A DNA stretch of 64,000 bases from an uncultured Collinsella sp. (lineage in GTDB: Bacteria; Actinomycetota; Coriobacteriia; Coriobacteriales; Coriobacteriaceae): assembly GCA_959606065.1 (NCBI GenBank), contig CAUHHV010000008.1:1-64000 (forward strand), in the 5' to 3' direction. Made by a program: the position numbers and the translations under genes. Below the pieces are notes generated by a model, which made no database searches, was not told the origin of the DNA, and saw nothing but the letters and a program-made list of their open reading frames with translations. Every line of letters starts with the position of its first letter. The first letter of the stretch is position 1. Shown one piece after another: positions 1-8,077 of this stretch.

Positions 1-1
1 G

Positions 2-94
2 GAGCTCATCAAGGGCGCGTGCGGCATGGCGTTCGATGCCCGCTACTACTGCAGCTACCTGCAGGACAAGTTCACCACGCTGTACGAGCTGTAA
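2..94 (+). CDS. C-terminal fragment of an unidentified protein
   Basis: The window opens inside a forward reading frame that gives 30 codons and ends in TAA at 92-94. The visible tail contains GACGMAFDARYYCSYLQ and ends in FTTLYEL. It is rich in Tyr and Cys and I do not recognise the family. The start lies left of the window. It converges on glmM, with one 3' structured element between them. Codon use is GC-rich, as in most of the window. Confidence 0.5.
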   Translation, partial: ELIKGACGMAFDARYYCSYLQDKFTTLYEL

Positions 95-129
95 GGATTG
101 ACCAGCACGCCATCGCCAACGCCAACTAT

Positions 130-300
130 GTTGACGCCAATGTCTTGGCAACGTCAGCGAAAACGACCCTAAGCGAGCAAGGTGACGTGAAATGAAAGGG
201 CGCTGACCTTCTGGTCGCGCCCTTGAAATTGAACGTCAGATTGCCGCTTAGGGGCGTTTGCAGCGTCGAGCAGTTACGCGGTTTGGTAAAACCGCGTAAC
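130..300 (-). repeat. Structured 3'-UTR element family A, copy 1 (glmM)
   Basis: Read on the minus strand, this directly follows glmM. A hairpin (273-300, arms GTTACGCGG and CCGCGTAAC) shares its first G with the TAG stop. Then come CGACGCTGCAAAC, a long-range stem (245-253 with 167-175, CGCTTAGGG/CCCTAAGCG), the conserved GCAATCTG strand, an inner hairpin (about 198-224), CACCTTGC, and GTTTTCGCTGAC. The same order of loops with different stem bases recurs at 33431-33597, 41741-41909 and 46551-46675. Role unknown; a processed 3' end, RNA regulator or stop-codon-targeting repeat are all possible. Confidence 0.75.
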
Positions 301-1631
301 TACAGAGCCTCGAGTGCGTTGGCGATGCGCTTCATGGCGGCATCGGCGGATACTTGGTCGGGCGCCTCGGCCAGCACGCGGATAACCGACTCGGTTCCGC
401 TCTTGCGTACGAGCACGCGGCCCTCGCCTGCCAGCGCAGCCTCGGCCTCGGCGATGGCGTTCTGCACGCCCATGTTCTCGAGCGCGGCGTCCTTGTCCGC
501 CACGCGCACGGCCACCTGCGCCTGCGGTAGCAGCTTGCACGGAGCCGTGAGCTGCGAGAGCGTCTCGCGCTCGGCGCGGATCACTTCCATCACGCGCAGC
601 GAGGTCATAATGCCGTCGCCCGTGCGCTCGATATCGCCAAAGATCGTATGGCCCGTCTGCTCGCCGCCTAGGCTGTAACCGCCCTCGCGCATCTTGGCAT
701 ACACGTGACGGTCGCCCACACCGCTGGTCACGGCACTTAGGCCGGCAAGCTCCAACGACTTGATCAGGCCAAAGTTGCTGGCAATCGTCGGAACCACGGT
801 ACCGCCCGAAAGGCGACCGTGCTTGTTCAGGTACACGCCGCACACGTACAGGATCTGGTCGCCATCGACCACGCGGCCGCGCTCGTCCACGGCCAGGCAG
901 CGGTCGGCATCGCCGTCGTAGGCAAAGCCCACGTCCAGGCCCTGCTCCACCACGTGGCGCTGCAGACGCTCCATATGCGTGGAGCCGCAGTCGACGTTGA
1001 TGTTAAAACCATCAGGCGCGGCATTGATCACGCGCACGTCGGCGCCCAGCGCGTCGAACACCGGCTTGGCCACCGAGGACGCCGAGCCGTTGGCGCAGTC
1101 GATGCCGATCTTGACGCCCTGCAGCGAAAAGTTCGCGCTGGCGATGAGCGAGGCAATGTAGCGGTTGCGGCCCTGCATGTAGTCCACCGTGGCGCCGATG
1201 TGGTTGCCCGTGGCCAGCGGCACCTCGCTCTTGCCATCGACGTAGTCCTCGATGAGCTCCAGTACGTCCTCGTCCATCTTAAAACCGTCGCTATTGACGA
1301 GCTTAATGCCGTTATCGCAAAACGGGTTGTGGCTCGCGCTGATCATGATGCCGCAATCGAAGCAGCCTTCCACGGTCTGATGCGCTACACCCGGTGTGGG
1401 GATCACGTGCAGCATATAGGCGTCCGCACCGCTCGCGACCAGGCCACTCACCAGCGCCGCCTCGAACATATAACTCGAGCGACGCGTGTCCTTACCCACG
1501 ATGACGCGCGCCTTGCGCTCGCGGTTGGCGCCGTAATACCAGCCCACAAAACGGCCAATCTTATAAGCGTGCTCTACCGTCAGCCCAACGTTAGCCTCAC
1601 CGCGGAAGCCGTCGGTGCCAAAGTACTTCAT
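300..1631 (-). CDS. glmM: Phosphoglucosamine mutase GlmM
   Basis: It interconverts glucosamine-6-phosphate and glucosamine-1-phosphate for UDP-GlcNAc and peptidoglycan synthesis in the cytosol. The 443-residue protein starts with the family's FGTDGFRG signature. It carries the phosphoserine loop SASHNP (Ser about 100), the metal loop DGDADR (around 240) and the C-terminal phosphate-binding RKSGTES. Length matches the family. The SD-like GGAGAG precedes the ATG at 1629-1631. It lies 84 bp downstream of the DUF4012 gene, with a terminator hairpin between them. Its stop codon overlaps the family A 3' element. Confidence 0.96.
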   Translation of the reverse strand: MKYFGTDGFRGEANVGLTVEHAYKIGRFVGWYYGANRERKARVIVGKDTRRSSYMFEAALVSGLVASGADAYMLHVIPTPGVAHQTVEGCFDCGIMISASHNPFCDNGIKLVNSDGFKMDEDVLELIEDYVDGKSEVPLATGNHIGATVDYMQGRNRYIASLIASANFSLQGVKIGIDCANGSASSVAKPVFDALGADVRVINAAPDGFNINVDCGSTHMERLQRHVVEQGLDVGFAYDGDADRCLAVDERGRVVDGDQILYVCGVYLNKHGRLSGGTVVPTIASNFGLIKSLELAGLSAVTSGVGDRHVYAKMREGGYSLGGEQTGHTIFGDIERTGDGIMTSLRVMEVIRAERETLSQLTAPCKLLPQAQVAVRVADKDAALENMGVQNAIAEAEAALAGEGRVLVRKSGTESVIRVLAEAPDQVSADAAMKRIANALEAL

Positions 1632-1642
1632 GCGCTCTCCTT

Positions 1643-1677
1643 ACAAAATAGGGGCGAACAGATTGCCTGTCCGCCCC
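1643..1677 (-). terminator. Intrinsic terminator after the DUF4012 gene
   Basis: On the minus strand GGGGCG and CGCCCC arms (1651-1677), extended by ACAG/CTGT, are followed by TATTTTG. It lies between the DUF4012 stop and the glmM start. Confidence 0.7.
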
Positions 1678-1714
1678 AAAATGGTACTCGATTATCTGCG
1701 CTACCAGAAAAACC

Positions 1715-4027
1715 CTACGCCGACGCGCTGTCGCGAGCCGCCTGGCATGTAGGAGTCTGACGCAGCGTAAGCGGCTTGTCCCCCGCCTCGGCTGACGTGG
1801 TCAGCGTATATGTGATCGTCGTCGTCTCGCCAGCATGCAGGTCAACGGTGCCCGAATAGAAGGGGATTCCATGCCACGTAGCGGCGCCAAGACCAAACTG
1901 GGTGCCCTCGACGGTCAGATCAGTAATGTTGCCGCCCGTCGGGGCAAACAACGAGACATTCAGACGCTCGTCGTCGCGCGCGGCATCGGGCGCGCTCGCC
2001 GCGACGTAGTCGGGCAGCTTGCCGGCCTCCTCCTGCGTCATGATGTTCGTCAGGGTAACGGTGATGCGATACGAGCATGTGCCGTCACCGTTCTTGATGC
2101 CCTGGCCAATCTGCGTATCGGCATTCAGGTACCAGTCGAGCTTGGAGAAGCTCAGGTTGTTAAAGTAGACACCAGCAACGGGATCTTCACTCGGGTCATC
2201 CGGATCGGGCAGCGAGGCGTCGATGTTCATCTCCTTGATAGCGTTCTGCTCGTCATCGTTTTTCATCCACGCGATCAGGCGGCCCTCTTCGGCACCGCGC
2301 TCAACGGCGCTGACAAGCTTCGTAACATCGACATCGCCGATACCGCCAAGGATCTTGTCGAAGGCAGCGCTGGCGACGGATGCAAAGATGCCGTCCGACT
2401 CCTCGACCGGATAGTTCCAGTACACATCGTGCATGAGGACCTTTGCGGCGTTGGTGCCGTCGACAACCGTTCCGTCGGGCAGCGACACGTTACCGACCAG
2501 GCCCAGCAGATACTGCAGGAACACCGGGTCGATACCCACGACGCCGTCAACGTCCTGGCCATATTGAGATTTCCACAGGGCTGCGACACGCTGCGAGTTG
2601 CGGGGCCAATCAGGCGAATAGGTATTGCCCGAGTTGTACAGGTTACTGTGGTTACCGAACAGCGCCTCATCCTCTTCGTCGACGCTCTCGACTGCCTCAT
2701 CCTCGCTGAGTCCAATGCGGGGAACAAACTCGCCAATCGACATCTGGCCGTCGGTGACCGAAATCAGGCCCTGCGAACCGCCAAAGCCGCCGCAGGCACG
2801 AATCTCGACGTTGTTCATGGCGTACACAAGGTAGTTGCGCGTCTGGCCGTTGGCGCCGAGCATCTGGGGAAGGACGGGGGCGACCTTCTCCGCCGCGTCA
2901 ACCGCGCCGTTGAGGGTGGCAAAGCCGTCCTTGGCCTTATCGACCAGCTCGGTCACCTGGGAAATATGAGTATCGCCAATGCCCTGGATCTTCTCGTTGG
3001 CGCTCTTGAACACCTTCGAGCTGCTGGAAAGCGAATCGGCGACCGCCTGCAGCGCGGACACGTTAATCATGCCGTCCTGGAACAGCTTGCCGGGCGTGGC
3101 CTGCGAAAGGTTATCGGCCATGGGAACCAGCGCATTGCTCGAGACATCGGACAGGGCGTCGATCATGGTGCGGGCCGCATTGATGTCGCTGCCATACACC
3201 GGGATAAACGAAGCCGCCGTCCACAGCGGGCTCGAGGTCTCCGCCTTCATGCTGTCGCAAAGCTCATCAATCTTCTTCGCGTCGTCAGGCAGCGTCGAAA
3301 AATCGCCCGACGTGACCTTGTCCTTAAGGCCACCGACGATCTCGACAGCCTCCTTCGCTTCGCTCTTTACGGTCTTTGCCGAGTTAAGCAGCATAAAGCC
3401 GCTTGCGCCAAGCACAACGAGAAGCACCGCGACTACGGCGGCAATAATGGCGCCAGTGTGACGTTTTTTGCGCTCGCCCTTGCGATGGCGATGACGGACC
3501 AAGCCGTCAGAGGTCGAACTCGACGAAGTGTCGCTACCGTAGTTCAAGCCAAAATCGTAATAATCTTCCTTGGAACCCGAGCCCGCAAACTCGGCACCGC
3601 TATCATCCAGGCGGGCGAACGTGCCAGTCTCGGAGGCGCCGGTGTAAATCGTGCCAAGGTTACCCGTAAGCCCCGCGCCACCGGCAGAGGGAGTATTGTT
3701 GGCGGCCTTGCCGGCATTAACGTTGCCGGCGGTATTCGCGGCGTTGGCAGCACCTGCGTTGTTCGCAGATGCCGAAGGAGCCCCGCTCGGCTGCGACGTG
3801 GAGGTTGCACCGCCCGCAAAGACATTCCCTCTTGCACGGCCGGTCTTTTTTGCCTTTTGAGACTGCTCGTACAGAGCGGTAAACATCGCCGTCTCGCCCG
3901 GGGACACGCGCTTACCGGAACCGCCCTGTCCAGCGCCGCCCGGCGTGCCGGCCTTACCAGCCCCGTTCGGACGCGGCGGAACTGCAGGACGGCCGCTATC
4001 GCCGCCCTTAAAGTGATTACCAGCCAT
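1715..4027 (-). CDS. DUF4012 domain-containing membrane-anchored protein
   Basis: A 770-residue protein of unknown function, seen mainly in Actinobacteria. Residues 1-190 are a low-complexity Gly/Ala/Asn/Ser-rich cytoplasmic region ending in a basic stretch (RHRHRKGERKKRH). One membrane helix follows at about 192-215, then a long outer region with the DUF4012 core (around NYLVYAMNNVEIRACGGFGG). The start is the ATG at 4025-4027, preceded by GAGG with 8-nt spacing. A longer TTG start at 4054 has no ribosome site. DUF4012 proteins often lie near envelope polysaccharide genes; here the neighbour is glmM. Function is not established. Confidence 0.85.
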   Translation of the reverse strand: MAGNHFKGGDSGRPAVPPRPNGAGKAGTPGGAGQGGSGKRVSPGETAMFTALYEQSQKAKKTGRARGNVFAGGATSTSQPSGAPSASANNAGAANAANTAGNVNAGKAANNTPSAGGAGLTGNLGTIYTGASETGTFARLDDSGAEFAGSGSKEDYYDFGLNYGSDTSSSSTSDGLVRHRHRKGERKKRHTGAIIAAVVAVLLVVLGASGFMLLNSAKTVKSEAKEAVEIVGGLKDKVTSGDFSTLPDDAKKIDELCDSMKAETSSPLWTAASFIPVYGSDINAARTMIDALSDVSSNALVPMADNLSQATPGKLFQDGMINVSALQAVADSLSSSSKVFKSANEKIQGIGDTHISQVTELVDKAKDGFATLNGAVDAAEKVAPVLPQMLGANGQTRNYLVYAMNNVEIRACGGFGGSQGLISVTDGQMSIGEFVPRIGLSEDEAVESVDEEDEALFGNHSNLYNSGNTYSPDWPRNSQRVAALWKSQYGQDVDGVVGIDPVFLQYLLGLVGNVSLPDGTVVDGTNAAKVLMHDVYWNYPVEESDGIFASVASAAFDKILGGIGDVDVTKLVSAVERGAEEGRLIAWMKNDDEQNAIKEMNIDASLPDPDDPSEDPVAGVYFNNLSFSKLDWYLNADTQIGQGIKNGDGTCSYRITVTLTNIMTQEEAGKLPDYVAASAPDAARDDERLNVSLFAPTGGNITDLTVEGTQFGLGAATWHGIPFYSGTVDLHAGETTTITYTLTTSAEAGDKPLTLRQTPTCQAARDSASA

Positions 4028-4176
4028 AAAGAAATCCTCGCAATTGAGTCGCAATGAAAAAGTCCATAACGTTACCAGTTTATGGCATTTTGGGCATCGA
4101 CAGCTAAACTCCAGACACGGACGTCAATTGGCGAAAATGCGGCACAACACCTTTTCTGTCTTGGCGGCGGCGCCAG

Positions 4177-5199
4177 CTACACCGTGAGGAACATCATCAC
4201 GATGATCATGGCAAAGCCGATAAGATCGGTCGGCAAAAACACCGTGCCCAGCATAACGGCACTCGTGATGGTCGCCGAGACCGGCTCCACGGTTCCGATC
4301 AAGCTCGCACGCACCGAGCCGATGTCCTTGACGCCCTGCATATAGAGCATGTACGCCAAAAACGAGCCCACGACCACAAACACCGCGAGCGCCTCGACGC
4401 CGGCGGCATCGAGCGCCGGCATATGGGCCCAAGGCTGCACGATGGTGCAGGTGATGATACCAGCCGTGAGCATGGCTGAGCCCGTAACGATGGGACTGCC
4501 GTATTCGGGCAGAATCCTGGCGGGAATCACCGCCATGCAGGTGGCGCTCACCGCGCACATAAGACCCGCCACCAGACCGAGCGGCGAGATGCTCAGGCTC
4601 GTGGGATCGCCGCCGGTGGCGATCAAAAACGTGCCGCCAAGGGCCAGGCCGATACCGATAACCTCGCGCATGCGCGGTTTGCGGCGATCGGTGATGCAGG
4701 TATATCCCATGATGATGACCAGCTGCAGGCACTGAAGGACCGTCGCGGTTCCGGCGTTGGTCAGGCGCACGGCCGAAAGATAGCAAAACTGGTTGAACAG
4801 CAGGCCAAAGGCGGTAAAGAGCAACAGCTGCTTGCGGTCGGCCGGTGTCGTCCAAAGCTTGACCAGACGCGCACGGTCGCGCGCGACGACCACGACCATA
4901 AAGAGCAGGCCGGCAAGAATCTGGCGCACGCTCATGAGCCACAGCGTATCGACATGGTAGGTATCGAACAGGAAGCTCGCGCTGGTGCCCGAGTAGCCCC
5001 AAAACGAGCCACCCACGAGCGTAGCCAACACGCCCAACGCCATCCTGCGCGACGACGCATCGTTAAGGCGCTCACGCCATGCACGGCGGGTGCTGCGGCT
5101 GAGCTCGTCGGTGCCCTCGGGCACATCAATGTTCGATATATCGATCATCGGCACCGAAGCCCCTGCGCCTTCGACCTGCTCGACACACTCTTTGCTCAT
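4177..5199 (-). CDS. EamA/DMT-family transporter
   Basis: A 340-residue polytopic membrane protein of the drug/metabolite transporter superfamily. After about 65 hydrophilic residues come two EamA halves of five helices each (first half begins GVLATLVGGSFWGYSGTSA, second half around LGLVAGLMCAVSAT). Proteins of this family usually export small metabolites or amino acids; the substrate cannot be told from sequence. I chose the ATG at 5197-5199 because GGGGGAG lies just upstream; the frame stays open to 5406 with no ribosome site. It is monocistronic between DUF4012 and tRNA-Val. Confidence 0.85.
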   Translation of the reverse strand: MSKECVEQVEGAGASVPMIDISNIDVPEGTDELSRSTRRAWRERLNDASSRRMALGVLATLVGGSFWGYSGTSASFLFDTYHVDTLWLMSVRQILAGLLFMVVVVARDRARLVKLWTTPADRKQLLLFTAFGLLFNQFCYLSAVRLTNAGTATVLQCLQLVIIMGYTCITDRRKPRMREVIGIGLALGGTFLIATGGDPTSLSISPLGLVAGLMCAVSATCMAVIPARILPEYGSPIVTGSAMLTAGIITCTIVQPWAHMPALDAAGVEALAVFVVVGSFLAYMLYMQGVKDIGSVRASLIGTVEPVSATITSAVMLGTVFLPTDLIGFAMIIVMMFLTV

Positions 5200-5431
5200 T
5201 CCACTCCCCCGAAACAGCCTGGAAACAATTCGGCTTACCTTACCACGGTGAAGGCACCAGCTGGAGGCTTGTCCGCTTATCGGTAGGACAATTCCGCAGG
5301 CGTCTTTCCATAGCTCGACACCGCAACGGCCTTGCATTATGCGACAGCCAAATCGCGGCAGCAGGCTCTTTTGAAATGGATATGACAAGACCCCCGAATT
5401 CCACAATGTAAGCGATTTTTAAAAAATGTTC

Positions 5432-5460
5432 TTGCCACCGAGTTCAGGCTCCGTTATATT
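5432..5460 (+). promoter_or_regulatory. Promoter of tRNA-Val
   Basis: TTGCCA (5432-5437) and TATATT (5455-5460) are spaced by 17 bp, a near-consensus sigma70-type promoter. The tRNA starts 30 bp further on. Confidence 0.8.
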
Positions 5461-5489
5461 ATCCCTTGCGCGCTTGCGCACCCTTGATC

Positions 5490-5564
5490 GGGCGTTTAGC
5501 TCAGGGGGAGAGCGCTTCCCTGACACGGAAGAGGTCAGAAGTTCAAATCTTCTAACGCCCACCA
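5490..5564 (+). tRNA. tRNA-Val (anticodon GAC)
   Basis: A 75-nt cloverleaf with the 3' CCA encoded. Acceptor arms are GGGCGTT and AACGCCC, the D arm is GCTC...GAGC, and the anticodon arm is CTTCC-CTGACAC-GGAAG, giving GAC. The T arm is AGAAG-TTCAAAT-CTTCT. It has its own promoter and terminator. Confidence 0.96.
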
Positions 5565-5571
5565 AATGTTC

Positions 5572-5609
5572 ACAGCTCAGAGGCTATGTCTCTGGGCTGT
5601 TTTGTTTTA
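5572..5609 (+). terminator. Terminator of tRNA-Val
   Basis: Hairpin ACAGCTCAGAG / CTCTGGGCTGT followed by TTTTGTTTT, 8 bp after the encoded CCA. Confidence 0.85.
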
Positions 5610-5898
5610 TGTCGCCAAATCCGCTGGCGGCTCCAACCGTCATCGCAACGTAACATCAATTCACCTGACGAATGGCTGCCAAACAAATTCAATACCCCAA
5701 CATCAACAATAGCCAGGCACAAAACTGCGCCGCAAACTGCTCCAACCGCCCAACTGGTCAAAAGCCGACCATCTACTTGCCAATCTATCCATCGGCATAA
5801 CCAATCAGTCCGCACCGCAACTTCTCAGCAAAACGCCGCGATGTCTGCGCCCTGCGGTATCCTTGAGCCACTTGCACCTGCAGCACCAAGGAGCCGCC
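5610..5898. other. Gap with no recognised gene
   Basis: About 290 bp between the tRNA-Val terminator and the DUF5710 gene. Base composition is less GC-rich (many CAA/AAC runs). I see no convincing ORF, tRNA or strong hairpin. It presumably holds the promoter of the following gene. Confidence 0.4.
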
Positions 5899-6585
5899 AT
5901 GCGCACCGAGCTCGATGTCCCCTTTTCGCACAAAGAAGAAGCCAAGGCGCTGGGCGCCAAATGGGACCGGACCAAGAAGATCTGGTATGTACCCAGCGGC
6001 GTCAACCCCGAGCCCTTTGCCGAGTGGCTGCCCGGTGTTGACCGATCCGACCACTCGGCGCCGTATATATATCTAGTACTGGGCAAGCGCGAATGCTGGA
6101 AGTGTCACAAAGAGACCTCGGTCGCGGCCTTCGGCATTCCCTATCGAACCGATGACGACAAGGGCATCGCCATCGCGCACGCGCCCAACGAAGCCGGGCA
6201 CATTACCATCGACACGGCCAACGCCAACGCACTCGCCATCGTGCCCGCTCTTGGCTGCGTGCCGGGCGAGATCCGCGACTATCTTTCTAAGCGCTGCGGC
6301 TACAAGCCCGTAGGCGCGCGAGCCTCCAAAGCCCCGTCGCTCGGCAACACGTGCACCAGTTGCGACGCGCTGCAAGGCAGCCGCTATCTGTTCGAGGAGC
6401 CCTCGTCCCCGTTTGCCCTCACTGCCATCAACAAACTGCCGGCACTGGAGTTTGTGCGCGTCGAAGTTGCCGGCGTCTTCGGCGTCCCGGCCACACGCAC
6501 CGACTTTGACCAGGCGCTCTTTACCTGGGCACGCGACCATCACGCCAAGTTCCACAAGCAGCTCGGTGAGGGGATTTATTTATAG
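5899..6585 (+). CDS. DUF5710 domain-containing protein
   Basis: A 228-residue protein. The first 45 residues are a DUF5710 module (LDVPFSHKEEAKALGAKWD followed by KKIWYVP), a small domain also found in plasmid primases and phage proteins and presumed to bind nucleic acid. Two CxxC pairs (CWKCHKET at about 68 and CTSCDAL at about 153) suggest a zinc site. The start at 5899 has AAGGAG six bases upstream; a frame-open start at 5863 has none. The role is unknown. It stands alone between tRNA-Val and a group of small accessory genes. Confidence 0.75.
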   Translation: MRTELDVPFSHKEEAKALGAKWDRTKKIWYVPSGVNPEPFAEWLPGVDRSDHSAPYIYLVLGKRECWKCHKETSVAAFGIPYRTDDDKGIAIAHAPNEAGHITIDTANANALAIVPALGCVPGEIRDYLSKRCGYKPVGARASKAPSLGNTCTSCDALQGSRYLFEEPSSPFALTAINKLPALEFVRVEVAGVFGVPATRTDFDQALFTWARDHHAKFHKQLGEGIYL

Positions 6586-6623
6586 GGACAGAGATGCCTT
6601 CACAGCCAGCTCCTCCGCATCAC

Positions 6624-6884
6624 CTATCCCTCGTCGCCGGCGTCGTACACGATATCGAGGCCACAAACAGGGCATTTCTCCTGATACACCGGCATATGAA
6701 CGCCTGTCCGTTTTCTCACTTCGTCGCTAAGTCTGTCGCACGCATCGATGAACCGAATGTCGAGGCACGGTATTTGCGAGCCGCAGCAAGGACAGGCGAC
6801 GACAAACGACCCGCAATCAACTTCTACGCTCGGAAACATTTTGTTGTCTATAAGGGCGCACGGCAGTTTTCCGTACTTCCCCAT
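6624..6884 (-). CDS. Small cysteine-rich (putative zinc-ribbon) protein
   Basis: An 86-residue protein with two knuckles, CPCCGSQ near the middle and CPVCGLD near the C-terminus, spaced as in zinc ribbons. I chose the ATG at 6882-6884, which begins MGKYGKLPCALIDNK. It follows the stop of the upstream gene by 20 bp and has a GAGG upstream. A longer frame to 6980 would overlap that gene by 76 bp. No family recognised. It is probably co-transcribed with the upstream ORF. Confidence 0.5.
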   Translation of the reverse strand: MGKYGKLPCALIDNKMFPSVEVDCGSFVVACPCCGSQIPCLDIRFIDACDRLSDEVRKRTGVHMPVYQEKCPVCGLDIVYDAGDEG

Positions 6885-6904
6885 CGCAATATCGCCTCGC
6901 CAGC

Positions 6905-7474
6905 TCACGTTCGCTCCCCTCTCGCTATACAAATCAGGAAGAGCATGCACCGGCAGGCGTGTGCGAGATTGCATCGCCACGCGATCCGATCAAACAGCAC
7001 GATCGTAAAAGACCGCCAAAGCCAAATTTCATCGTCGGTCGCACCCTGTCCGGCAAACTCAATATCGACGGGTATGTGCTTCAGATAACTCATGTCGGGC
7101 GCAAAACGAGGGTCCGGTCCGCCTTTATGAACAGGACCGTGCAGAACAAACCATCCGTTTTCGGGCTCGAACCGCTCAACAAACGCAAGGCCGAGCACCT
7201 TATAGCCCACCTCGGTTGCAAATATGACTCCGACTGGGACGTCACATTCCATGCAGTTGAGCATTTTACGGTTGTAATTCTGGTCTCGAAAACCAACGGT
7301 ACCCGGCGCTTGGACCGAGTACTTAATGACCCACGTACCATCGTCCAAATAGAGCGGAGGCACATTGTTGATGCTCTCGGTTTGCCGCTGGTGCGCTTGT
7401 ACCCCGCTACCCCACTTCCCTGTATACTGATGTAGCACGTGTTTCATCCGGGCTTGTTGGACCGGGTCGTTCAT
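6905..7474 (-). CDS. Putative protein resembling the N-terminal domain of HNH restriction endonucleases
   Basis: A 189-residue frame. The stretch VPVGVIFATEVGYKVLGLA followed by FVERFEPENGWFVLHGP resembles, from memory, the N-terminal DNA-reading domain of some HNH restriction endonucleases (pattern GVPVGVL...YEVLGLA...GYFLL.GP). No HNH motif is visible here, so it may be a truncated or degenerate relative. The ATG at 7472-7474 lies only 11 bp from the start of a divergent ORF and has no clear ribosome site, which also hints at 5' truncation. Function is uncertain. Confidence 0.4.
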   Translation of the reverse strand: MNDPVQQARMKHVLHQYTGKWGSGVQAHQRQTESINNVPPLYLDDGTWVIKYSVQAPGTVGFRDQNYNRKMLNCMECDVPVGVIFATEVGYKVLGLAFVERFEPENGWFVLHGPVHKGGPDPRFAPDMSYLKHIPVDIEFAGQGATDDEIWLWRSFTIVLFDRIAWRCNLAHACRCMLFLICIARGERT

Positions 7475-7485
7475 GGGAGGGCCCT

Positions 7486-7977
7486 ATGGCTGCTTCGAAT
7501 TCGCCTAAGGGGAGCGTTTCTTCTTCGTCCATCAAGCCGGTTACGCGCAAGGCCGTGCGTTGCCAACGCGAGGTCGCCTGGCTTGTCACGCAGGCGGCGG
7601 GCAGGCTTGTGGCGACCACTCAGGACGTCAATGCGCCTACGCCGAGCTTTGTGTTAGCGGCGGCGCTGAATTTTGTGCGCCAATTGGAACTTGCCGCACG
7701 GGATGCCAGCGGCCACCTCGACTACCAGAATGTTATGGCGCCCGACCTGCAAACGTTCTGCCACATGGCCAAGTTGCCCGCCGCACCCAATGCGCTTTCG
7801 GACGCAGGCTACATGTTTACGCTTTCGGGCGCGGACCTTATCCGCGACATCTATGCATACTGCAGCGAGCTCGCCGAGCGCAGCGTCTTTGGCACGGCTG
7901 AAGTCAAACCGGGATATGTCATCAAGCTGGTTCTTAGGCTGTTCTTGATGGACGAGTTCGGGGCCATGCCGGCGTAA
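7486..7977 (+). CDS. Hypothetical protein
   Basis: A 163-residue protein starting at ATG 7486 with a strong GGGAGG site five bases upstream. The first 20 residues are Ser/Lys-rich. The rest is predicted mostly helical with a hydrophobic C-terminus (VIKLVLRLFLMDEFG). No recognisable domain, signal peptide or clear membrane helix. It is divergent from the restriction-like ORF and convergent with the COG2865 regulator. The strong ribosome site and GC-rich codon use support expression; function unknown. Confidence 0.5.
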   Translation: MAASNSPKGSVSSSSIKPVTRKAVRCQREVAWLVTQAAGRLVATTQDVNAPTPSFVLAAALNFVRQLELAARDASGHLDYQNVMAPDLQTFCHMAKLPAAPNALSDAGYMFTLSGADLIRDIYAYCSELAERSVFGTAEVKPGYVIKLVLRLFLMDEFGAMPA

Positions 7978-8077
7978 GCCGAGTCTTCAGCATCACCGTC
8001 GACTGAGCAACAACCGCTTTACCTTAGTGGGCGCCAATCGAGAGTCGATTAATGGGTCGCCTCGTCCACTAACGCAT

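Noticed and set aside
1835..4057. 740-codon plus-strand frame opposite the DUF4012 gene
   Set aside because: No ribosome site or recognisable domain; DUF4012 with its membrane helix is the better reading.
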